In this document: in pieces, positions 57,389 to 64,000 of the stretch
How the letters are laid out: each line of letters opens with the position of its first letter
Numbering within the stretch: position 1 is the first letter of the stretch
Program-made: the position numbers and the translations under genes
NCBI GenBank assembly: GCA_036250225.1
Contig: JAPZLL010000023.1
Location: 496,001-560,000, forward strand
Direction of reading: 5' to 3'
Origin: Cercophora sp. LCS_1
Taxonomy: Eukaryota > Ascomycota > Sordariomycetes > Sordariales > Lasiosphaeriaceae
DNA length: 64,000 nucleotides
The notes under the pieces: model-generated
Database searches by the model: none
Told to the model about the DNA's origin: nothing
The model's input: only the letters and a program-made list of their open reading frames with translations

Positions 57389-59326
57389 ATGAAAGCCTCC
57401 AAATTTGACGGATCGAGATGCGGCACGATCCCCCTGCCACGACCGACGTCGAACTGGTCTGCCGCCGCCGTCGCTGCTACTACGACCGTCCTTGCCCTCG
57501 CCCACGCCAGCAGCCGTCATTATAGCCATGGTGGACGATGTCGAGGGCCAGGTTCCGTGCGCGGGTACCGTACAGCTTCCGCATCTTGGGTCGGGGGCAA
57601 TGCGAAGCAGCTGGTCGGTAGCGCGCGCCGTTCCCTGCTTTCGCTCCCGACCCTCCGGAAAGCCTGGATGCATGATGGCAGTTTCTTTCGACCGTCAATC
57701 TCGACCGCATGCGAAAATCACACAGCCGCCGCCCTGGCTCCCGAGGAGAGTGGGACACGGGCGAGCACACATCCCCGAGAAGGGGAAGAGGAAGGGACGG
57801 AGCGAAGGATGTCGAGTAAGCCGGCGCCGGAGGACAATCCAGAAGCAGTCACATTGCACCACCCACCAAGGAAACAACAGCAACTCCTCACCCCGCAAGA
57901 ACTCATAGATCTGGTGCCCAATCCGCACGGAGACAGTGTTGAAGGAGTGGAGGAATGCCTTCGCTTCTTTCGCGACCCCTACATGCGTGGGTACGCCCCT
58001 GTCGATACGCCGGATATTGCACTGGCACGCAACGAGCACGATGTCGACTTTCCCTCACCCGACGAGGTAACGCCGGCCGACGAAAGGATACGCCATATCC
58101 TCTGGAACCTCCAATTTGCTATCATCTCACGCCTTCGGAGTCGCGAAGCCGTAGACCTTGACAATATCTATGAGACATACCTTCAGCTCCCAGAACCACG
58201 CATACCCTATATCCACGGGCGCTTACGGCACCAGCTCCTGAAAACACTTGGCCAGCCCGACAAGAAGAATTCCAAGTCTATGCTCCGCTACTTCGCGATT
58301 GTCGCAGACGTCAAGAACTGCGGTTTCCCCCTGACCGCGACCGAGTGGAATGCTGCCATCTCCTTTGCCTCCCGCTACGTCGGCACTTCCACTGCCGTTG
58401 AGGCTGAATGGGCGCTCAAGCTCTGGCGACAAATGGAAGTCGAAGCTGGCATCAAAGGCACCGATGTCACCTTCAACATCCTCTTCGACGTGGCCTCGAA
58501 AGCGGGCAACTTCACCCTTGCCGAGATGATATACAAGGAGATGGAATCACGCGGCCACCGTCCAAACCGCTACCATCATGTCTCCTTGATTCATTTCTTT
58601 GGCCTCAAGATGGACACCGGCGGCCTTCGTGCCGCTTACACCGATATGGTAAATGCAGGCGAGATGATTGACACTGTTGTCCTCAATGCCGTCATCTCCG
58701 GCCTTTTGCGCTCAGGCGAGGAGGACTCGGCAGAGCGTGTATATGAGCGCATGAAAGCCATGGCCAGCCGCGACGGTGTCGTCATCCCAGTGCGCACCTA
58801 CTCAAGCAGCCGCGTCATTACGCAGGCTCTCGACATGTTTGCGCGAATTGGAAGGAAACATCCCGACTTGCGGCCACATCTTCAAGAATCATCTCTCCTC
58901 TATCCAGATCTCCAGACCTACCGCATCTTGATCAATCACCATGGCGTCAAACGAGGCGATCTCGCCACTGTGGCCAGATATGTCGACGAGATGAAGTTCT
59001 TCCAGATCCCACTTCACGGCTCTATATTCCTCGCCTTGTTCAAGGGTTTTGCGTCCCATGGCGGCTCACATTCCGGGACGCAGTGGAGCGCGCAGAGGCT
59101 GAGGAGCATATGGTGCGCCTTGCTAGGGGCGCTTGATGACAAGTCATCGGGGCTGGAAATCAAGGTGTGGCTGGCCATCTGGGTCCTGAGAGCGTTTCAC
59201 AGATGTGACACGTGCGAGGGTATACTTGATGCGTACCAGGAGCTCAAGAATAGGTGGCAGCTAGGAGAAGAAGACGAGCTATTTATGAGTGACTTTTTGT
59301 CGGGATTAGTCCGAAGAGCCAGATGA
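57389..59326 (+). CDS. Pentatricopeptide repeat protein, probably mitochondrial
   Basis: Organelle RNA-binding protein likely to act in mitochondrial RNA processing or translation. The single exon encodes 645 residues. Residues 1-110 are Arg/Ser/Ala-rich, compatible with a long presequence. PPR-type helix pairs are visible from about 325 to 560, for example TDVTFNILFDVASKAGNFTL, AEMIYKEMESRGHRPNRYHH, DTVVLNAVISGLLRSGEEDS and PDLQTYRILINHHGVKRGDL. A second ATG around residue 140 (MSSKPAPED) could begin a shorter form. The exact fungal orthologue is not assigned. Confidence 0.85.
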   Translation: MKASKFDGSRCGTIPLPRPTSNWSAAAVAATTTVLALAHASSRHYSHGGRCRGPGSVRGYRTASASWVGGNAKQLVGSARRSLLSLPTLRKAWMHDGSFFRPSISTACENHTAAALAPEESGTRASTHPREGEEEGTERRMSSKPAPEDNPEAVTLHHPPRKQQQLLTPQELIDLVPNPHGDSVEGVEECLRFFRDPYMRGYAPVDTPDIALARNEHDVDFPSPDEVTPADERIRHILWNLQFAIISRLRSREAVDLDNIYETYLQLPEPRIPYIHGRLRHQLLKTLGQPDKKNSKSMLRYFAIVADVKNCGFPLTATEWNAAISFASRYVGTSTAVEAEWALKLWRQMEVEAGIKGTDVTFNILFDVASKAGNFTLAEMIYKEMESRGHRPNRYHHVSLIHFFGLKMDTGGLRAAYTDMVNAGEMIDTVVLNAVISGLLRSGEEDSAERVYERMKAMASRDGVVIPVRTYSSSRVITQALDMFARIGRKHPDLRPHLQESSLLYPDLQTYRILINHHGVKRGDLATVARYVDEMKFFQIPLHGSIFLALFKGFASHGGSHSGTQWSAQRLRSIWCALLGALDDKSSGLEIKVWLAIWVLRAFHRCDTCEGILDAYQELKNRWQLGEEDELFMSDFLSGLVRRAR

Positions 59327-59657
59327 TATATAACCGTAAGCATTGAGCATGAGCATGGTAATGACTGGGACATTGTTATACCCCCGTTGTGTGTACGTAT
59401 ATACTGGGTGCCACGTATTGTATCTAGAGAGTTGGGCACATCTGGAGTTTCGGGCTGGGATTTTACGCATTCGGGCATCCATTCAGAGCTGCTGGTGTAC
59501 AAACAAAACATGATCTGAATGAGCACCATCAGCATATGACAATCTTTCAGCGAAGTGATCATATTGAGAAAAGAACACCAACACTCTTCCCAGTGTTTAC
59601 CCGCATGGTACAACATCAGGAATTCGGTCGTCGAAGCTGACAAGCAGCTGCTACAAT
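59327..59657. other. Intergenic between convergent PPR and nuclease-like genes
   Basis: 3' flanks only; no other feature seen. Confidence 0.6.
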
Positions 59658-60740
59658 CTACCAAAATGCGCCCGTCTCCCAGATGACTTGAGGATTCTCT
59701 TCATGTACCCACTTAAGCGCTCCGGTACTCGCATCTATTGCACGAAAATAACCCCCTGGGTGATTTAGTTGGGACTTGCCGTTGAACTTCCAAATAGGCT
59801 TCCCAGAAAAGAATTCCCTCCCATGTTCAGCAAGCCCTGCCACTACCAATCCCCCCGATGCCCTTGCCTGGCATCTTCTGAGTCCCTGAACCATGAGCCG
59901 ATAAAGTGCGTAGCGGAGAGTGCAATCACTGTCTGTAGCTGGAATAACCCAGCAATCCACTGGACAATCCGCCTCAAGTAGTTGACTGGCCTTCCGGGCC
60001 CGAAATTGCAGCATGAGGAGCGTTTGGCCGTCCCAGCAAAAGATCTGTGGGCATTCATACTTGCCCGCATATCTACACGCGGTATTATTATACTTTGGAC
60101 CATTTACAACGTCTTGGGAGGAGCAAGCTCACCCACGAAGCTCCCGTGCCAACTTCCTCTGTGCGTCGCCCAGGCTACCGGCCTGCCATTCCCGGCGGTT
60201 GATGAGATTCCGTTTTATTTCGCCAAGTACAACGGGTTCCCTGGAGTTGCCGACATACATGGAATAGGTACAGTCGATGTTCTCGGGGATATTTGTTCCA
60301 GTTAGCGGTTTAGTGTGGCATGTCTGGACGATGGGTGGGTAATTTGCCCAGGCAGCGAGGACTACATCTGACACCTCAGTGTGCCACCAATGCTCAATGT
60401 CGGCCTCAGTTTCGAGCCGCCAGAACCTCGTGTTCGGCATCTGCGCGATCTCACTCATACGTTTGGGCTCATCTGCGAGCAGTGGAAAGAGCGGCCCATC
60501 GAAATTGGCGGAAACCACTCCATCCTGGCCCTCGACAGTGTGGACCTTGAGGTTTTGGATTGAGTGATAATCTCGAGCCCAGGTCTTGTTGGTGTATGAT
60601 ACCAATTCCGGATTGTTGGTAACATTTGTAGGTTGTTGAGAGATTAGGACACTAACTGAACTCATGGCCAAGGCCACAGGCACTGGACGTGCCAGGTTGC
60701 CAGGTGTTGCAGCGAGCGGCCAACAACAGGGGTCTGGCAT
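59658..60740 (-). CDS. PD-(D/E)XK nuclease-like orphan protein
   Basis: Exons 60133-60740 and 59658-60072 join (ELRG/YAGKYECPQIF) to 340 residues; the 60-nt intron has GTGAGC and GTGTAG ends. I do not recall a named family. The centre has the signature of the restriction-endonuclease fold: Asp156 (ENIDCTYS), then Glu174-Ile-Lys176 on a strand (VVLGEIKRNLI), followed by a helix with Gln194 and Tyr204 (DAQRKLARELRGYA), as in the QxxxY motif of RecB-like nucleases. The C-terminal part is rich in Cys, Trp and Gly. A second ATG at 60665 (MSSVSVLIS) could be the start. It is divergent from the kinase-like gene, with 92 bp between the nearest ATGs. A nuclease function is inference from three motifs. 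Confidence 0.7.
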
Positions 60741-60832
60741 TCGGTTGTCAATCCGAACGAAGAGGTATCAAAATTCAAACAAAGCCAAGAGCGACATCTT
60801 CAATCGGTTCAATTTAACATTTCCAACACTTC

Positions 60833-61902
60833 ATGACCATTAGACCGACGTTGCAGCACCAAATACTTCGTGGGCTGTCTTTGACGTCAGTTAGGCGTCA
60901 CCTTGGGTGTAACCTGGAAATCACGTGGAAGCGCGCCTGGTATCCTCGCGTCGCCGACGTGTCAATGCCGCTGTCTAACAGCCTCATCTACCACCCGTCA
61001 AGACTTGACATGAGGATGGATGACTCAGATTCAGACGATTACCTTGAAGGGGCTCCATCCTGGAGGCCTCCCAACAGATGCCACGATGTTATCCTACCAA
61101 AATCACCCCTTCCAGGCGAACCAGAACATTACCGATTACCAGCCGCGCAATTGCCCTCCCACGACTCTTCTCGTCCTCCTGCTGAACACGTGGTAACGAG
61201 AACCAAGCCCTCCGTTACGAGCAGGAGATTGACGTTGGTGACTGGATGAACCAGAGTTTTCGCTTTCGGACCCGCCTCGTCTCAGCTACCAGTACGCCAG
61301 TCGATTCCCATCACCCAGACGTTTTGAGGTTGCGTCTCAACCCATCCCGCACCGCATACTTGATCGGGTGGCTAGCTACACTTGTCCCCTGGATCAAGTC
61401 GGGTTTTCCTGAATGGTTCCTCGCACCTAACGTCATCATCAAACGGGAGAAAACAGACCAGGAGGCAGTGATCGCCAAGGAGCTCTTTGACACAGAAACG
61501 CAAGCATATGAGCGTCTCAAGGATCTCCAAGGCTTAGTAGTTCCGATTTGCTACGGGCAAGTCCGCTGCAATGGACGGAGGGCGCTGGTTTTACAGGATG
61601 TGGGCGGCGTATCTGTAGCCGAGCCAGCGGGTGCGACCCTGAACCTGGAGGAACTCTCGCGGCTTTTGCAGGAGTGTTGCCACGCCCTCCGCGGCTTTGG
61701 CGTGCACCAATCCGATTTCCAGTGCGGGAACTTTCGTCTTGTTGGCAGTAAGCTTATGGCGCTTGATTTTGAGATGGCCGAGTTTGATCTGTCAGAGGAC
61801 GACAGCGCCTTCTTCACAGCTACGGGAATATCGCACCTGTTGAGTGCGTATCAGAGATCCCGCGCCTTTTTCAGGGGAGAGGGATGGCTAGAAGCGGCGT
61901 AG
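60833..61902 (+). pseudogene. Protein-kinase-like gene with an internal frameshift
   Basis: The 3' part, from ATG 61246 to TAG 61902 (218 residues), has kinase-like marks: VIIKREK (Lys66 as a beta-3 Lys), an ETQAYERL helix, hinge-like ALVLQDVGG, a catalytic-loop analogue VHQSDFQCGNF (Asp157, Asn162) and DFE in place of DFG (174-176). The upstream frame from ATG 60833 covers an acidic stretch (MDDSDSDDYLEG) and PPAEHV, then runs out of frame. From 61186 the kinase frame is open (NENQALRYEQEIDVGDW) with no ATG until 61246. A 2-nt surplus (or 1-nt loss) near 61189-61195 would account for the break; no intron fits. Either the gene is damaged, the assembly has an error, or translation starts at 61246. 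Confidence 0.6.
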
Positions 61903-62470
61903 AACGTAACACTCTTGCCGGGAGAGGGAGGGGGAGGGGGAAGGGTGATAGAAAGGGTGATACGCTTCAACATCCTAACAACCTCAAGTACCGCCTCGTC
62001 TCCGGCTTCTCACTTACATAGTCGCCTGTGTATTCCTAACAGGCTTTTCAACATCCACACATTTTACTCCTCCCCCCTCTCCACGGCCAAACATATCACA
62101 ATAAGCGCAAAGTTCTCGCGGCAGAGAGTGATCCAGGCAGGTACCTCTCCGTCAGTCTAGCCCGCACTCGATTTCGTTGAGCCTGGCTCTGTAACGCAAG
62201 GGCGTCAGGGTTAGGGCTGTGTGAGGAAGGGTCACGGAACAAGCGGAACAGGGCCAAGGTAGTGGTGGGTGTGAAGTTCAATTGGAACGTGGCCCTCCTT
62301 CTCTGAAGGAGCGGCCACCAGCCTTCTTATCCTAGATCACAACTTCCGCTTTCGGAAACCTCTGGAGCTTCAATCTTTGTTCCATCGCTCCGTGGCCGAC
62401 GGCCGGATCCGGCGGCTGGCGCCGGCCCGAACCTGTCCGCGCAGGGCCCCTTCGCCTCCAGGCCACCCAG
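61903..62470. other. Intergenic upstream of the orphan gene
   Basis: Purine-rich start (AGGGAGGGGGAGG near 61921-61940). No supported gene or RNA. Confidence 0.5.
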
Positions 62471-63975
62471 ATGGCTCCCTCCAGGGCACTCGTTACACAC
62501 ATGCAGCCGCGTGCACTCAACACCACGATTGACATCACAAGAACCAATAAGGCTCCGAGCCGGACCAATTCTCAACCGCGCCTCAAGATAGAAACCAATA
62601 CCATCCTCCCTCACACCGCAACTTTTGTCGCGATGGACGAACCGCACGCTCACGCAGAAGAGAAGCAAGCTCCTCAGAGTACACAGACACGAAAACAACA
62701 GATCGTTGGCGACAGCGACGACGACAAACCCCAACCGAAACGAATACGGTTGACACGAAATAACCTTGCCGCATTCGACAAGATGAGCGAGAAGAAGAAG
62801 ACCTCAGACGACGATTCGGGCTCGACCACGACCAAGACCACATCGACAACATCGTCGGGATTTGCCATGAAAGCCCACAGGAATGGGATCCTCGAACCGG
62901 CATACTCTAAGCCGCCTGCGAACCTCGATCTTATCCGAAAACAACACGCCAAGTCCCGTGCCACCGCCTCGCCACCGGAGTCAGTGTACAACGACTATGT
63001 CGACAGAGTCGAGGGAGCCGGCACCGAAGCGACTATGGTTGCGGAAACAAGCGAACTACTAAAGAAGTAACCGGTTAGAAGAGGGAGTTCAATCGACCAT
63101 TTACAAACTATCCAAAGAACGTCGGATTTAACGATGATCTATCCGCTCCGCAGCCTGATTTTATCGAAGGACCCGAGATGTCACAATACGATCCATTCCC
63201 AGTTGACGAGCACGTCCCAGGAGCTGCCCTCTATAGAGACGACCCCCGCTCTGTCACCTTGCCACAAATAGCTGGAGAGTGGAGGGGCCCCGCTGGAAAC
63301 ATGAGAGAAGCGAGAATGCAGAGCGCCTACGATGGGGCTGCGATGGTCCGCGCCAGAATCCAAGCACTCGCCTACACGGGAAAATCGGATCCTCCGGGTT
63401 ATGCGGAAATCACAATGTTCACCACAAACGGCACCAACCTCAATATATATACTCATTACGCGACTCCATCAGGGGAAAATGAAGGCACGCTTGAATACCA
63501 CCAGTTCCCTATCTCCTCAATAAACCTTGCGGGCACTTATCAAGGCCACAAGGACGGACGAAGGAGTCTCAGGAATGCCCAAGACTATGCGAAGACTCGG
63601 TCCGAAGAACTAAAAGACGAGCTGAAAGAATATTGGAAGCAGCAGCGCAGCGGTGGCCTACGCCCTATTACCAAAGGGGTGCCGGCCTTGCCTGTATCAG
63701 GCACCGAGCCACCGAACACTTATGAGAATGAGGACGACTGCGGAGTCGTCGAACCACGGCCCCTTTACCAACCGACGCCGCCTACGTCAGAAGTCCCCTC
63801 TATGACACACGAACACGCCCCCAGCAGCGGCCAGAAGCGAAAGGCCCCATCCTCGCAAGGATCGTCGAGCGGCTCGTCCCATCATAGCAAGTACAAGAAC
63901 TACTGGACGAAGGACAAAAGGAGCGGACGCTTTTACCACAAGCATTCTGGTGGCACGATGTCCTGGCTCGAGTGA
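62471..63975 (+). pseudogene. Frameshifted orphan gene, conserved-looking fungal protein
   Basis: Two long open segments in different frames read as one protein. The first (ATG 62471 to TAA 63068-63070, 199 codons) has a Ser/Thr/Lys-rich N-terminus and ends ESVYNDYVDRVEGAG...TSELLKK. The second is open from 63084 (frame of ATG 63178) to TGA 63973-63975. Its upstream reading KREFNRPFTNYPKNVGFNDD continues naturally from the first, then EYHQFPISSINLAG, RRSLRNAQDYAKTRSEELKDELKEYWKQQ and a Ser-rich tail ending GGTMSWLE. Between them the frame shifts and both frames have a stop (TAA 63068, TAG 63081). No intron fits. I do not recognise a function; the text resembles an uncharacterised fungal family I recall only vaguely. 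Confidence 0.6.
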
Positions 63976-64000
63976 CAACGACTCCTGAGGCTCTGCTCAA

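Noticed and set aside
1..64000. CRISPR arrays, prophage or bacterial operons
   Set aside because: No regularly spaced repeats and no operon-like gene packing; introns throughout show a eukaryotic nuclear genome.

Overview
This is nuclear DNA of a filamentous ascomycete, most likely a Sordariomycete. Nearly every gene is split by short spliceosomal introns (about 45-100 nt) with GTAAGT-like donors and CTAAC/CTGAC branch sites. Genes lie on both strands without operons, and the encoded set is typical of Pezizomycotina (SPO22/ZIP4, SOG2, Dsc3, TSC13, MTR4, SEC6, Ima1, ALG14, CCE1). No bacterial, viral or intact transposon sequence was recognised. Exon boundaries were worked out by hand from splice signals, reading phase and family resemblance; no search was run.

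Layout. 0-2 kb: 3' part of a SPO22/ZIP4-like meiotic gene. 2-7.2 kb: a Pol III-like element, a weak repeat and xanthine dehydrogenase (-). 8-16 kb: an unrecognised zinc-finger/F-box-like gene (-), an aldehyde dehydrogenase (-), an intron-containing tRNA (-) and a decayed paralogue of the zinc-finger gene (+). 16-20.1 kb: sterol C-5 desaturase ERG3 (+) and kynurenine aminotransferase (-), convergent. 20.3-24.1 kb: a pyrimidine-rich leader feeding a Ras-like GTPase with a long N-terminal extension (+). 24.1-28.5 kb: unresolved accessory stretch with splice-like signals but no recognised product. 28.5-59.3 kb: dense housekeeping block: DSC3, RecQ helicase, SOG2, CNL1, TSC13, MTR4, CCE1, GLR1, COX8, SEC6, IMA1, ALG14, mS23/RSM25 and a PPR protein. 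59.6-64 kb: a second accessory stretch with a divergent pair (a PD-(D/E)XK nuclease-like protein and a protein-kinase-like protein) followed by a frameshifted orphan gene.

How the genes relate. There is no biosynthetic cluster. Several genes serve mitochondria (COX8, CCE1, mS23, PPR, and probably dual-targeted GLR1 and kynurenine aminotransferase); mS23 and the PPR gene are divergent over 447 bp. The secretory/ER set (DSC3, TSC13, ERG3, ALG14, SEC6) is dispersed. The most unusual parts are the nuclease-like/kinase-like pair, the intact gene and relic around the tRNA, and the GTPase locus.
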